A DNA stretch of 64,000 nucleotides, taken from positions 94,144 to 158,143 of the forward strand of contig NZ_JAGFVM010000003.1 of the NCBI RefSeq assembly GCF_017599325.1. The letters are read 5' to 3'. Under the pieces are notes generated by a model that searched no databases, was not told the origin of the DNA, and saw nothing but the letters and a program-made list of their open reading frames with translations. This DNA comes from Marinilactibacillus kalidii (GTDB taxonomy: Bacteria; Bacillota; Bacilli; Lactobacillales; Carnobacteriaceae_A). The stretch's first letter is position 1. Every line of letters begins with the position of its first letter. This document shows, piece by piece, positions 8,676-19,705 of this stretch. The translations under genes and the position numbers were made by a program.

Positions 8676-10166
8676 ATGAAGAAAACAGTTAGTGTGATTG
8701 GAGCCGGAGCAGCCGGTTTAGCAAGTGCCATTCGATTACAGCATGCAGGGTATGATGTGACGCTTTATGAAAAAGAATCGATCCCCGGTGGAAAGATGAA
8801 TCAGCTACAAAAAGATGGATTTACATTTGATATGGGACCAAGTTTAGTCATGATGCCAGATCTTTACAAAGAAGTTTTCGAACTTGCTGGAAGGAATCCT
8901 GATGATTATATTCCAATGCAGAGAGTCGATCCAATGTATTCCGCATTTTTTGGAGACGAAGAAATCAGTGTATCTTCAGATTTGACGAAAATAACCCAAG
9001 AGATGGAAAATATCAGTGACCAAGATATGGCTGGGTTTTTAGGCTATTTGAAAGATATTTATGAAAGATTTATCGTTGCGAAAGAGCATTTCATTCAAAG
9101 GCCTTTTAGAAATGCAAGTGACTTTTATAATCCTAAAATGATTCATCAAGCTCTAAAACTGAAAACATTTGACAGTGCCAACCATTCGATTGCTAAATAC
9201 ATTAGCGATAAAAGGCTGCAGCAAATCTTGAGCTTTCAAACCCTTTATATTGGTGTATCGCCTAATAACGGACCTTCTTTGTATACGATCATTCCGATGA
9301 TTGAATACTTGTATGGTGTCTGGTTCATTAAAGGTGGTATGCATACAATGGCTACCGGTATGGAAAAATTATTCTTAGAACTAGGTGGTAAAGTCCATTA
9401 TGATACACCAGTTGATGAGATCGTTATTGAAAAACAAGAAGCTAAAGGAATCAGAGTAAACAATGAAATGATTGCGTCTGATTATGTTATGTGTAATGCA
9501 GATTTCCCTTATGCCATTAAAAATTTGGTGCAAGATAAGAAATCTAAGGGGAAATATACAGATAAAAAAGTTGATAGTATGAAATATTCTTGTTCTTGTT
9601 TCATCATGTACTTGGGTATGGATAAAAAATACGATAAAATCAAAAATATGCACAACTTTGTGTTTTCTAAAGATTTAGATGAAAACTTAGATGATATTTT
9701 TGCAGGTGATGTTTTAACGGATCCTTCATTTTATGTTTATATGGGATCAAAAATGGATCCTTCACTCGCACCTGAAGGAAAAGATGGCTTGTATATATTA
9801 GTACCCGTATCTGATTTATCAACATCTAAATATGAATGGAACGAAGACACGATTCAATATTACCGTGACAGAGTGTTCATGAAACTGAAAACAATCGAAG
9901 GATTTGAAAATGTAGAAGATGAAATTATTTCAGAATCTTACATGACACCGATTGATTGGAGAGATAAGTTTAACGCATACAATGGTGCTTGTTTCGGATT
10001 GCAACCAACTTTGATGCAAAGTAATCACTTTAGACCGCAAGCTAAAGCGAAAAATTGTGAAAACTTGTACTTCACAGGTAGTAGCACGCATCCAGGAGCA
10101 GGTGTACCAATCGTGTTGACTTCAGCTAAAATTGCTGTCGATGAATTGATTTTAGACGATAAATAA
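8676..10166 (+). CDS. crtN: CrtN/CrtI-family carotenoid desaturase
   Basis: A 496-residue FAD-dependent amine-oxidase-fold enzyme of the phytoene/diapophytoene desaturase family. The N-terminus has a Rossmann FAD motif (VIGAGAAGLASA, residues 5-16) and the C-terminus has the carotenoid dehydrogenase signature THPGAGVPIVLTSAK. CrtN enzymes introduce double bonds into C30 diapophytoene at the membrane. The ATG at 8676 has a GAGGA site at the right distance; the ATG at 8664 has none. It starts 14 nt after the ABC ATPase gene, so it is probably in the same operon. No crtM synthase is in the window, so the substrate source is unknown. A CrtP-type oxidase is an alternative. Confidence 0.8.
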   Translation: MKKTVSVIGAGAAGLASAIRLQHAGYDVTLYEKESIPGGKMNQLQKDGFTFDMGPSLVMMPDLYKEVFELAGRNPDDYIPMQRVDPMYSAFFGDEEISVSSDLTKITQEMENISDQDMAGFLGYLKDIYERFIVAKEHFIQRPFRNASDFYNPKMIHQALKLKTFDSANHSIAKYISDKRLQQILSFQTLYIGVSPNNGPSLYTIIPMIEYLYGVWFIKGGMHTMATGMEKLFLELGGKVHYDTPVDEIVIEKQEAKGIRVNNEMIASDYVMCNADFPYAIKNLVQDKKSKGKYTDKKVDSMKYSCSCFIMYLGMDKKYDKIKNMHNFVFSKDLDENLDDIFAGDVLTDPSFYVYMGSKMDPSLAPEGKDGLYILVPVSDLSTSKYEWNEDTIQYYRDRVFMKLKTIEGFENVEDEIISESYMTPIDWRDKFNAYNGACFGLQPTLMQSNHFRPQAKAKNCENLYFTGSSTHPGAGVPIVLTSAKIAVDELILDDK

Positions 10167-10170
10167 AAAG

Positions 10171-10216
10171 AAGCTTTGAACGGAAGAGTTGATCCTTTCG
10201 TTCAAAGCTTTTTCTT
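10171..10216. terminator. Bidirectional terminator between convergent genes
   Basis: AAGCTTTGAACG and CGTTCAAAGCTT form a perfect 12-bp stem with an A-rich flank on one side and a T-rich flank on the other. It sits between the carotenoid desaturase gene and the converging HAD phosphatase gene and can serve both. Confidence 0.85.
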
Positions 10217-10220
10217 TTGT

Positions 10221-11033
10221 CTATAATTTGAAATAGTTTGTCAGATAATCTGCTAAGCCATGTTCATGATTCGTTTTGCTTGTTAAATCATCCGCAACGA
10301 CTTTTAATTTGTCATTTCCATTCTTCATGACAACACCATGTCCAGCATATTGGATCATTTCATAATCGTTTTCCTCGTCACCGAAGGCTAAAATATCCTT
10401 GCGGTCGATATTATAATAAGCTGCGATACGTTCAACACCCATAGCTTTTTGTACACCGGCTGCGACAACTTCAAGGCACGGCGCAAAACCACCCCAACTT
10501 CTGACTTCAACAGCATCACCATAGTGTTTGATGATTCGTTCTTCAATGATTGGTTGATTTGTTTGGGTATTAGTAAATACGCCAACAGATGTTGGGTCTA
10601 TTAATAATGTTTCAGAAGTAAGTGGTTTGCTTACACCCACGCCATCTGGGAAAAAGTCAGGATATGGAATGAAATCACCATGAATGTAAATACCTTCTCT
10701 AGATTCTGCCGCAATTAGTTGAACATCTGGGTCATCTTTCAAAGAGAGCATAGACAATGCTAATTCTTTGCTCAATGATTTGTGATAGCCATGTGCCCAA
10801 TCTTTATCTGAAGGGTTGTGACACCAAGCACCGTTAAAGTTAACGATAGGTGTTGTCATTTCTAGTTGTTTATAATAATAGTAACTATTTCTGAAAGGAC
10901 GACCGGTCGCGATTGAAACGATGTGGCCTTGATCTCTCAATCTATCAAGTACTTTATGTGTTTCTGGTGTGATCTCTTGAACATCGTTCAGTGTCGTCCC
11001 GTCCAAGTCTAATGCAATCAATTTTCGGTTCAT
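10221..11033 (-). CDS. yitU: HAD-superfamily (Cof-type) phosphatase, YitU-like
   Basis: A 270-residue Cof-type HAD hydrolase. The N-terminal ALDLDGTTL holds the nucleophile Asp pair, SIATGRP is motif II, and the C-terminal FGDEENDYEM carries the metal-binding acidic residues of motif IV. The RSWGGFAPCLEVV and KAMGVERIAAYYNI segments resemble Bacillus YitU, a sugar-phosphate or flavin-pathway phosphatase. The divergent yitV and yitW homologues lie next to it, as in Bacillus, which supports the name. It is the only protein gene here on the - strand. The true substrate is not shown by the sequence. Confidence 0.8.
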   Translation of the reverse strand: MNRKLIALDLDGTTLNDVQEITPETHKVLDRLRDQGHIVSIATGRPFRNSYYYYKQLEMTTPIVNFNGAWCHNPSDKDWAHGYHKSLSKELALSMLSLKDDPDVQLIAAESREGIYIHGDFIPYPDFFPDGVGVSKPLTSETLLIDPTSVGVFTNTQTNQPIIEERIIKHYGDAVEVRSWGGFAPCLEVVAAGVQKAMGVERIAAYYNIDRKDILAFGDEENDYEMIQYAGHGVVMKNGNDKLKVVADDLTSKTNHEHGLADYLTNYFKL

Positions 11034-11169
11034 CTAATTACTCCTTTTAAACAATAAATATCATTGTAGCTAATATAAAAAAAATTCGATCTGTGATAAA
11101 ATAATAGAGGATATCTATTTAAGTATAACAAACTGAAAATAAAAAGTATATGTCATTGGAGTGAGTGAG

Positions 11170-11937
11170 ATGTTTCAAATCATCCAGAAAACAATCGGTG
11201 AGATTCCAGTTCTAGAAGTGGTGAAAGATGAATGGAAGAATGAATCGTTACCGACAGTCATTTTTTATCATGGGTGGACAAGTCATAAGGAATCTGTATT
11301 AGTCCAAGGTTATGAATTGGCCAAAAGAGGCATTCGAGCAATTTTACCAGAAGCATATATGCATGGTGAAAGAATGGATAATATGCAACAAAATCAAGAC
11401 CCATCTTTATTCTGGAAAGTGATTACACAAAATCTAAAAGAAGTCTCGATGATTAGAGACTATTATTTATCAGAAAATTTATCACAACCCGAAAAATTCG
11501 GTATCAGTGGTCTTTCTATGGGGGGGATCACAACAAGCGCAATGTTGACACAATTTGATTGGATCCACTCGGCTGCTATACTAATGGGGAATCCTTCGCC
11601 GGTGGCTTTTTCTAAATGGCTACTGACTTCAAAGTGGTACGATGGATATGAAAATGTGGATGGTCTGATCACTGGAGAAGCAGAAAAACAGCTCAATCAT
11701 ATTTCATTAATCAAGCAACCTGAAAAGATTGCGGGTAAATCCGTTTATTTCTGGCACGGTACGAAAGATGAGCTTGTTCCTTTTGAACAGACAGAAGCCT
11801 TTATCCAAGGGATCAAAGATGAACCCTATGCAAAAAACATCTCTTTTTCTATTGGTTCTGGGCATGGACATAAAGTTCCTTACGAAATTGCTGTAGAGAT
11901 GGCGGCGTTTTTCGAGAAAAGTTTCGCCGAAAATTAA
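11170..11937 (+). CDS. yitV: Alpha/beta-hydrolase esterase, YitV-like
   Basis: A cytoplasmic serine hydrolase of 255 residues. The nucleophile Ser is in GLSMGG, with the acid in HGTKDELVP and a C-terminal His in GSGHGHKVP, and FYHGWTSHKES forms the oxyanion region. I chose the ATG at 11170 because GGAGTGAG precedes it at a suitable distance; a GTG at 11161 lies inside that site. It is divergent from the yitU-like gene and upstream of the yitW-like gene, matching the Bacillus block. The physiological ester is unknown. Confidence 0.8.
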   Translation: MFQIIQKTIGEIPVLEVVKDEWKNESLPTVIFYHGWTSHKESVLVQGYELAKRGIRAILPEAYMHGERMDNMQQNQDPSLFWKVITQNLKEVSMIRDYYLSENLSQPEKFGISGLSMGGITTSAMLTQFDWIHSAAILMGNPSPVAFSKWLLTSKWYDGYENVDGLITGEAEKQLNHISLIKQPEKIAGKSVYFWHGTKDELVPFEQTEAFIQGIKDEPYAKNISFSIGSGHGHKVPYEIAVEMAAFFEKSFAEN

Positions 11938-11998
11938 TTATTCTATGATTTAGAGTATGTTATGATGACTTAAAGATAGGAAATTAAGGAGGACCACG

Positions 11999-12340
11999 AT
12001 GTCAGAAGAAAACACAGTTTGGTCTGAAGAAAAAATTGAGACTATTAAAAATCAAATTATGGAAGCTATGGAACAAGTTATTGATCCAGAGCTTGGTATC
12101 GATATCGTTAATCTTGGATTGATTTATGAAGTAAATGTCTTCAATGGAGGATACTGTGAAGTTAAAATCACTTTAACGACAATGGGTTGTCCTTTAGCAG
12201 ATGTCATTACAGAAGATATTTTAAATGCAATGGAAGCTGTTCCAGAAATTACAGAGACAGACGTTAAATTAGTCTGGTATCCTGCATGGGATACGACTAG
12301 AATGAGTCGCTACGCACGTATTGCGTTAGGGATAAGATAA
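11999..12340 (+). CDS. yitW: MIP18/DUF59-family iron-sulfur assembly factor, YitW-like
   Basis: A 113-residue protein of the MIP18 (DUF59, SufT-like) family. The core VIDPELGIDIVNLGLIYEV and the Cys in TMGCPLADVI are the family signatures, and the Cys is the presumed metal or cluster ligand. Proteins of this type help deliver Fe-S clusters to client enzymes. A perfect AGGAGG site precedes the ATG. It ends with a terminator 10 nt downstream. The role is family knowledge; no suf genes are in the window. Confidence 0.85.
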   Translation: MSEENTVWSEEKIETIKNQIMEAMEQVIDPELGIDIVNLGLIYEVNVFNGGYCEVKITLTTMGCPLADVITEDILNAMEAVPEITETDVKLVWYPAWDTTRMSRYARIALGIR

Positions 12341-12350
12341 TGAGGAGAAA

Positions 12351-12386
12351 AAGAATTGAGTTCGCTATCAAGCTCAGTTCTTTTTT
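12351..12386 (+). terminator. Terminator of yitW
   Basis: AAGAATTGAG pairs with CTCAGTTCTT (one G-U) and is followed by a T-run. Only about 41 nt separate it from clpB. Confidence 0.75.
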
Positions 12387-12427
12387 AATAGAATAAATTA
12401 AATCATTGAGATGAAAAGGGGGATTTT

Positions 12428-15037
12428 ATGGCTGAATATACTAAGGTCATGCAAGAATCTATTTCAAGTGCTCAAGAAATTGCGAAAGTCAGACATCACC
12501 AGCTTGTTGGCATCACACATTTGTGGCGGACATTTATGCAACCTGATCATTTAGCGTATCAATTATATGAAAAATGTTCGATTAATGTCGATGAATTGTT
12601 ACAACAAGTTGAGAAGCAATTGGACGGTATTCCGGTTGTAGAAGGTGGCTCCGTCGCGCATGGTAGTCAAATCGATAGTGATCTTTACACATTACTTCAA
12701 AAAGCTGAACAAGTTGCGTATTCTATTGGCGATCAATATATTGCTGTGGACGTCGTATTGATTGCGCTTATGTCACAGCAGCATCCAATAAAGACTTATC
12801 TTGAATCCAAAGGTTTAACAGAAAAAGGCCTTACAGAAAAAATCTTAGAATGGAGAGGTGGAGAAACTGTGCAAAGTGCATCTCAAGAGTCTGCCTATCA
12901 AGCATTAGAGGCCTATTCAATTGACTTGATCAAGCAAGTTAAAGAGGGGAACCAAGATCCAATCATCGGAAGAGATGATGAAATTAGAGATGTCATCAGA
13001 ATATTATCTAGGAAAACAAAGAATAACCCGATATTGATTGGAGAACCAGGTGTTGGGAAAACAGCGATCATAGAAGGATTGGCACAGAGAATCGTACGAA
13101 ATGACGTGCCAGAAAATATTAAAAACAAACAACTCTATTCCTTAGATATGGGTGCTTTGATAGCCGGCGCAAAATATCGTGGAGAATTTGAAGAGAGACT
13201 GAAAGCTGTTTTAAAAGAAGTGAAGAAGAGTGAAGGAAATATCATTTTATTCATCGACGAAATTCATACGATTGTAGGAGCGGGCAAGACCGAAGGGAGT
13301 ATGGATGCCGGGAATCTGCTAAAACCCATGCTGGCAAGGGGAGAACTACACTGCATCGGTGCAACAACGATCAACGAATATAAAAACTATATGGAAAAAG
13401 ATAAAGCATTGGAAAGAAGATTTCAAAAGGTTATCGTTAATGAACCAACAATAGAAGAAGCAATCAGCATATTGAGAGGTTTGAAAGAGCGGTTCGAGAT
13501 TCACCATGGCGTTAATATTCAAGATAATGCTTTGGTAGCAGCCGTTCAATTATCTAGTCGATATATGACTGAACGTTTTTTACCAGATAAGGCGATTGAT
13601 TTGGTGGACGAAGCTTGTGCAAGTATACGAGTAGAAATGAATTCTATGCCGACAGAATTAGATCAGTTGATGAGAAGACAGATGCAATTAGAAATTGAAG
13701 AGCAAGCCCTTAAAGAAGAATCAGATGACAAAAGTAGAGCACGTCTTGGAATCATTCAAGAGGAACTTGCTTCTATTAGAGAAGAAGTTCAAGTGCTGAC
13801 TTTGAGATGGAATAAGGAAAAAGTTTCCATGCAAGACATTCAAGATAAAAAAGCTGAAATTGAACAGGCTAAACGAAAACTGGAAGAGGCTGAATCGGAC
13901 TATAATCTTGAAGAAGCTGCCAAGTTGCGTCATGGTATTATTCCGTCACTTGAAAAAGAACAAATTGAATTAGAAACGATCCATCAAGCTAGTCGATCAT
14001 CAGAAAATAGATTAGTACAAGAAACGGTAACAGAAGATGAGATGGCAGAAGTTGTTGCAAGAATTACAGGTATACCAGTCACTCGACTTGTACAAACGGA
14101 AAGAGATAAACTACTAAACTTGAATGCAGCAATGAAAACCCAAGTGATTGGTCAGGATGAAGCCGTGAATGTTGTGACAGATGCCATTTTACGTGCAAGA
14201 GCAGGTATTCAAGATCCAAACCGTCCATTAGGATCGTTTTTATTTTTAGGTCCTACAGGTGTGGGTAAAACAGAGTTGGCAAGAACGCTTGCATTAAATT
14301 TATTTGACAGTAAAGATCAGATGGTTCGCTTAGACATGAGTGAATACATGGAGAAACATAGTGTTTCTAGACTGATTGGTTCACCTCCTGGATACGTGGG
14401 ATATGATGAAGGCGGACAATTGACGGAAGCTGTACGAAATCATCCTTATACGATCTTACTGTTAGACGAAGTAGAAAAAGCCCATCCGGACGTCTTTAAT
14501 ATTCTCTTGCAAGTGTTAGACGAAGGACGATTAACAGATGCAAAAGGTCAGTTGATCGATTTTAAAAATACTGTGCTTATACTCACAAGTAATATCGGAT
14601 CTGATCTTTTATTAGAAGAAACTTCTGAAGAGGGTGTTATTCAAGAAGTAACTGAAACAAAGGTTAGAAAACGATTGTTTGAATCCTTTAGACCAGAATT
14701 TTTGAATCGACTCGATGATATTGTATTATTTTCACCGATAACAAAAAAAGATATGGTCAAAATTGTAGAGAAACTGGTTGAAGATTTGAAAAATAGATTA
14801 ACAAATAATGGCTTTAGCCTAGTATTATCGACGGAGGCTAAAAAATGGATCGCAGAAGAAGCTTATGATCCAGCATTTGGAGCGCGTCCAATCAAACGGT
14901 ATTTGACCAATGAAATAGAGACACCAATCGCTAAGATGATCATTGCAAATGAGATTAAAACAGGCGAAGTAATCAACGTAAACGAAAAAGAAGGACAATT
15001 GGTTTTTGAAACAAGTAATGCGACAGAGTCAGCTTAA
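12428..15037 (+). CDS. clpB: Disaggregase chaperone ClpB
   Basis: An 869-residue AAA+ chaperone that pulls apart protein aggregates with the DnaK system. The Clp N domain spans residues 1-145. The first AAA module has Walker A GEPGVGKT at about 205-212, and the second has GPTGVGKT near 608. A long Glu/Lys-rich coiled coil at about 400-520 is the ClpB middle domain and separates it from Clp[15 protein letters not shown] is the typical C-terminal region. No CIRCE or clear CtsR box precedes it, and the short gap after the upstream terminator leaves little room for a promoter. dnaE follows after 56 nt. Confidence 0.95.
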   Translation: MAEYTKVMQESISSAQEIAKVRHHQLVGITHLWRTFMQPDHLAYQLYEKCSINVDELLQQVEKQLDGIPVVEGGSVAHGSQIDSDLYTLLQKAEQVAYSIGDQYIAVDVVLIALMSQQHPIKTYLESKGLTEKGLTEKILEWRGGETVQSASQESAYQALEAYSIDLIKQVKEGNQDPIIGRDDEIRDVIRILSRKTKNNPILIGEPGVGKTAIIEGLAQRIVRNDVPENIKNKQLYSLDMGALIAGAKYRGEFEERLKAVLKEVKKSEGNIILFIDEIHTIVGAGKTEGSMDAGNLLKPMLARGELHCIGATTINEYKNYMEKDKALERRFQKVIVNEPTIEEAISILRGLKERFEIHHGVNIQDNALVAAVQLSSRYMTERFLPDKAIDLVDEACASIRVEMNSMPTELDQLMRRQMQLEIEEQALKEESDDKSRARLGIIQEELASIREEVQVLTLRWNKEKVSMQDIQDKKAEIEQAKRKLEEAESDYNLEEAAKLRHGIIPSLEKEQIELETIHQASRSSENRLVQETVTEDEMAEVVARITGIPVTRLVQTERDKLLNLNAAMKTQVIGQDEAVNVVTDAILRARAGIQDPNRPLGSFLFLGPTGVGKTELARTLALNLFDSKDQMVRLDMSEYMEKHSVSRLIGSPPGYVGYDEGGQLTEAVRNHPYTILLLDEVEKAHPDVFNILLQVLDEGRLTDAKGQLIDFKNTVLILTSNIGSDLLLEETSEEGVIQEVTETKVRKRLFESFRPEFLNRLDDIVLFSPITKKDMVKIVEKLVEDLKNRLTNNGFSLVLSTEAKKWIAEEAYDPAFGARPIKRYLTNEIETPIAKMIIANEIKTGEVINVNEKEGQLVFETSNATESA

Positions 15038-15093
15038 GGGACTATTTTATAGGAATGACCCTAATCGAGAATAAAAGGTAAGGAGACAAACAC

Positions 15094-18000
15094 GTGCATA
15101 CCAAACTTCATGTAATGAGTACGTATTCTCTGTTGAAGAGTACGACAACAATCGAACGGTTAGTCTCAAGCGCAAAAGAGCGAGGGTACACATCGTTGGC
15201 CCTGACAGACCATAATGTTCTCTATGGTGCAATAGGATTTTATGAGAAAGCAAAAGCTGCGGGTTTGAAACCGATTATAGGATTAAAACTAGATATTGAA
15301 CCCATTTTTTTAGATCAACCTTGCCAGATCATATTATTGGCTAAAAACGAAAAAGGTTTTAGAAGATTGATTGAACTCTCTACCAAAGTCATGACAGATG
15401 AGCAACCAGTTCCTCTAAAAGTGATTCAATCCTCTACAGAAAATCTCATAGCCATTACACCGGGAATCACTGGCGAAGTAGAGACGCTTTTAGACATGGA
15501 TCACAAAGACGATGCTATGAAAGTGCTAAATGCTTATGAGCAAACGTTCGAGACAATCTATATCGGCTACACAATGCATTCGTCTCTAGATGCTGTTAAA
15601 AAACAACTAGAACAATTAGCTCTAGATAGTAAGTTACAGTTGATTGCATCAGACGAGGTCGCGTATATTGACCGTTCAGATGCTTTTGCTACAAATGTAT
15701 TAAAGACAATCGGTGCAAACGAGACGATTGATTTAGATAAAAAGGTGAATGACGATCAGTATTTACTTTCTGCACATGAAACTGAAGAACTGTATCGCTC
15801 AGCTGGTTATACAGCCGTACTGGAAAGAGCGGATGAAGTGGCCGATCAAATCAATATTGAGATCACACTTGGTCAGCCAGTATTACCGAAATTTCCACTA
15901 CCTGAGAATAGAGAAACAGATGAATATCTTTATGAATTGTGCAAAAATGCACTCAACAAAAAAATCAATACCGTTACACAAGTTTATTTAGATCGCTTAG
16001 ACAAAGAATTAGGGATTATCTCTAAAATGGGTTTTTCGGATTATTTTTTGATTGTCTGGGATTTAATGAAATACGCACACAGTAAAAATATCGTGACTGG
16101 CTCAGGAAGGGGCTCAGCTGTAGGTTCGCTTGTTTCATACGTTTTAAATATTACAGACGTTGATCCGATTGCTTATGGTCTACTTTTTGAACGTTTCCTA
16201 AATGAAGAACGGTATTCGATGCCCGATATTGATTTGGACTTCCCAGATAATAAACGAGAACAGATCTTGCTTTATGTAAATCAAAAATATGGCAATCAAC
16301 ATGTGGCACAAATTGCAACGTTTGGTACCTTTGCCGCTAAAATGGCGCTTAGAGATTCCGGTAGAGTGTTTGGTCTGACTACTCAAGAACTAAAAAAATG
16401 GTCAGATGCAGTTCCGTCGAGTCTTGGGATGACTTTGAAAAAAGCGATAAAAGAATCTTCGAAGTTGCAGCTAATGGTTAAAGAATCTGATCAAAATAAA
16501 CTGATCTATGATACAGCTACAAAACTTGAAGGTTTACCTAGACATGTTTCTACCCATGCAGCGGGTGTCGTTATTTCCGACAAACCCCTAACGCAATCTG
16601 TCCCGCTACAAAACGGGAATAGCGCACTATCTTTGACGCAATTTGCAATGGGCGATGTTGAAAAAGTGGGTCTTCTCAAAATGGATTTTTTAGGACTCAA
16701 GAACTTGACTATATTATCCGATTGTTTGCAATTTGCCAAGAAACAAACAGGCAATGATTTTACGTTTTCCGATATCCCATTGAACGATGAAAAGACTCTA
16801 AAACTATTTAGAAATGGCGAGACAAACGGTATTTTTCAATTTGAATCTCCAGGCATTAAGCGTGTTCTTCGAAAATTAGGACCAACAGACATTGAAGATA
16901 TCGTAGCGGTCAATGCTTTATATAGACCAGGTCCCATGGAACAGATTGATACCTTTATAGCTAGGAAAAAAGGACAAGAAGAAATTAGGTATCCGCATAA
17001 TGACCTTGAAAGTATATTGGATGTTACCTATGGGATTATGGTTTATCAAGAACAAGTAATGAAAGTAGCTTCTCAATTGGCAGGTTATTCCTTAGCAGAA
17101 GCCGATATCTTAAGAAGAGCCATCTCGAAAAAAATCAGTTCACAGATTGACTCTGGCCGAAAACAGTTTATTCAAGGTGCTTTAAATAAAGGATATGAAG
17201 AAGAAACAGCAGCGCAGGTCTACCACTATATTGAGCAGTTTTCAAACTATGGCTTTAATCGATCTCACGCTGTTGCTTATTCGATGGTTGCTTATCAGTT
17301 AGCTTACTTTAAGGCACATTATCCAGCTGCTTTTTATGCTGCACTGATGAAAGCTTCTTCTAACAATAAAACGAAATTACAAGAATATGTCTTAGAAGCA
17401 CGTAAACGGCAAGTTTATTTGAATGGTCCGGACATTAACAAAAGTCATTATTCATTTTCTTTGAATGACAATACCATTCAGTTTGGTTTGGATGTCATCA
17501 AGGGATTAAGAAGAGATCTAGTTTACGCCATTTACAGAGAAAGACAAGATCATGGGCAATATACAGACTTAGTCAATTTCATCAGTAGACTGGATAAAAA
17601 GTGGCGAAAAGAGACGTATATTGAACCGCTTATACTTGCCGGTGCGTTCGATGCGCTAAGTTATAATAGAGGTACGCTTATCTATTCGATAGAGGGCATT
17701 ATCAATAGTGTGCAGATGAGTGATGGAAATATGGAACTTTTTGAATCACTAGCCCCTAGGATAGAAGAAAAAGAAGATATCGATGATGAAACAAAACTGG
17801 ACCAAGAATTTGAAGTAACAGGGTTTTATTTCTCAGAACATCCTAGTGAAAGATACAACAAATTCCGAAAACCTTATAAAATCGATTACATTGCCGATGC
17901 TAAAATCGGTAAAATCATGCGCTTTCTTGGTATAATAAAATCGGTTAAGACAATTCAGACAAAACGTGGAGAGCCGATGTCATTTGTTGAGTTAACTGAT

Positions 18001-18402
18001 CAAACGGCAACTTGCTCACTAACCTTGTTTCCGGAACAACATAGGAAATTCATCAAAACGCTAAAAAAAGATACACCGGTACTCGTTGAAGGAAAGGTCG
18101 AAAGTGATAAAGAACGACATAAATTGTTGGTTAGAAAAGTTGAATTAGCTGATGCGTTAAAAGAGAAAGAGTCTCAGAAAACACTCTATCTCAAAATTGA
18201 CTCATTAGAAAACAATGTAGAGCTGTTTCAAACTGTACAAGCACTTTTGCGCGAACATGCTGGTGAAACGCCAGTACTTGTTTACGATTCACATACTGGG
18301 AAAAAACAATTATTAAAGAGCACCTTTTTCATAGAAGAAACAGAAAAATTGTTAAGCGGAATCAAGAAGATTTTAGGGTCAGAAAACGTTGTTCTACGTT
18401 GA
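15094..18402 (+). CDS. dnaE: DNA polymerase III alpha subunit DnaE
   Basis: A replicative polymerase of 1102 residues, the size of Gram-positive DnaE rather than PolC (no inserted exonuclease domain). An N-terminal PHP domain (residues about 1-200) is followed by the polymerase core with GRGSAVGSLVSYVL and the catalytic acidic motif MPDIDLDFPD, then a helix-hairpin-helix and an OB fold near residue 950. In Firmicutes DnaE extends primers before PolC takes over. The start is GTG with an AAGGAG site about 9 nt upstream. Confidence 0.95.
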   Translation: MHTKLHVMSTYSLLKSTTTIERLVSSAKERGYTSLALTDHNVLYGAIGFYEKAKAAGLKPIIGLKLDIEPIFLDQPCQIILLAKNEKGFRRLIELSTKVMTDEQPVPLKVIQSSTENLIAITPGITGEVETLLDMDHKDDAMKVLNAYEQTFETIYIGYTMHSSLDAVKKQLEQLALDSKLQLIASDEVAYIDRSDAFATNVLKTIGANETIDLDKKVNDDQYLLSAHETEELYRSAGYTAVLERADEVADQINIEITLGQPVLPKFPLPENRETDEYLYELCKNALNKKINTVTQVYLDRLDKELGIISKMGFSDYFLIVWDLMKYAHSKNIVTGSGRGSAVGSLVSYVLNITDVDPIAYGLLFERFLNEERYSMPDIDLDFPDNKREQILLYVNQKYGNQHVAQIATFGTFAAKMALRDSGRVFGLTTQELKKWSDAVPSSLGMTLKKAIKESSKLQLMVKESDQNKLIYDTATKLEGLPRHVSTHAAGVVISDKPLTQSVPLQNGNSALSLTQFAMGDVEKVGLLKMDFLGLKNLTILSDCLQFAKKQTGNDFTFSDIPLNDEKTLKLFRNGETNGIFQFESPGIKRVLRKLGPTDIEDIVAVNALYRPGPMEQIDTFIARKKGQEEIRYPHNDLESILDVTYGIMVYQEQVMKVASQLAGYSLAEADILRRAISKKISSQIDSGRKQFIQGALNKGYEEETAAQVYHYIEQFSNYGFNRSHAVAYSMVAYQLAYFKAHYPAAFYAALMKASSNNKTKLQEYVLEARKRQVYLNGPDINKSHYSFSLNDNTIQFGLDVIKGLRRDLVYAIYRERQDHGQYTDLVNFISRLDKKWRKETYIEPLILAGAFDALSYNRGTLIYSIEGIINSVQMSDGNMELFESLAPRIEEKEDIDDETKLDQEFEVTGFYFSEHPSERYNKFRKPYKIDYIADAKIGKIMRFLGIIKSVKTIQTKRGEPMSFVELTDQTATCSLTLFPEQHRKFIKTLKKDTPVLVEGKVESDKERHKLLVRKVELADALKEKESQKTLYLKIDSLENNVELFQTVQALLREHAGETPVLVYDSHTGKKQLLKSTFFIEETEKLLSGIKKILGSENVVLR

Positions 18403-18629
18403 TTTCGGAAAAAACTGAGATTGTTGCCATTTTTATGAGACATCATTAGCAAAAAGTGATAGAATGTTACTTGTATGGAAACTAGATGAATGAATGAGAA
18501 AAAAATTTTGAATTTCTTTTTGAAAGATCATTCTCATTATACCGTTATCCTAAATCATACTAACGAATGAATTCATCATAGGTAATTTAATTAATTGTTT
18601 TAGATGATCAAAATTTGTATTAGAGGTGA

Positions 18630-19601
<972 letters not shown>

Positions 19602-19623
19602 TCAAATCAATCTAGATAAAATT

Positions 19624-19660
19624 ACTGAGTATGGTTGAATCGTGTTTAACTATACTCAGT
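19624..19660 (+). other. Intercistronic hairpin between pfkA and pyk
   Basis: ACTGAGTATGGTT pairs with AACTATACTCAGT over 13 bp with one G-U and an 11-nt loop. No T-run follows, so it is more likely an mRNA stability or processing element, or an attenuator, than a terminator. Confidence 0.6.
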
Positions 19661-19705
19661 GTAAATAAAAAACAAAAACAGAGACGAAAGTGGGAGTTAT
19701 TTTTT

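Noticed and set aside
19631..19705. Longer N-terminus for pyruvate kinase
   Set aside because: The extra 25 residues fall in the intercistronic hairpin, have no family match, and a better start with GGGAG lies at 19706.
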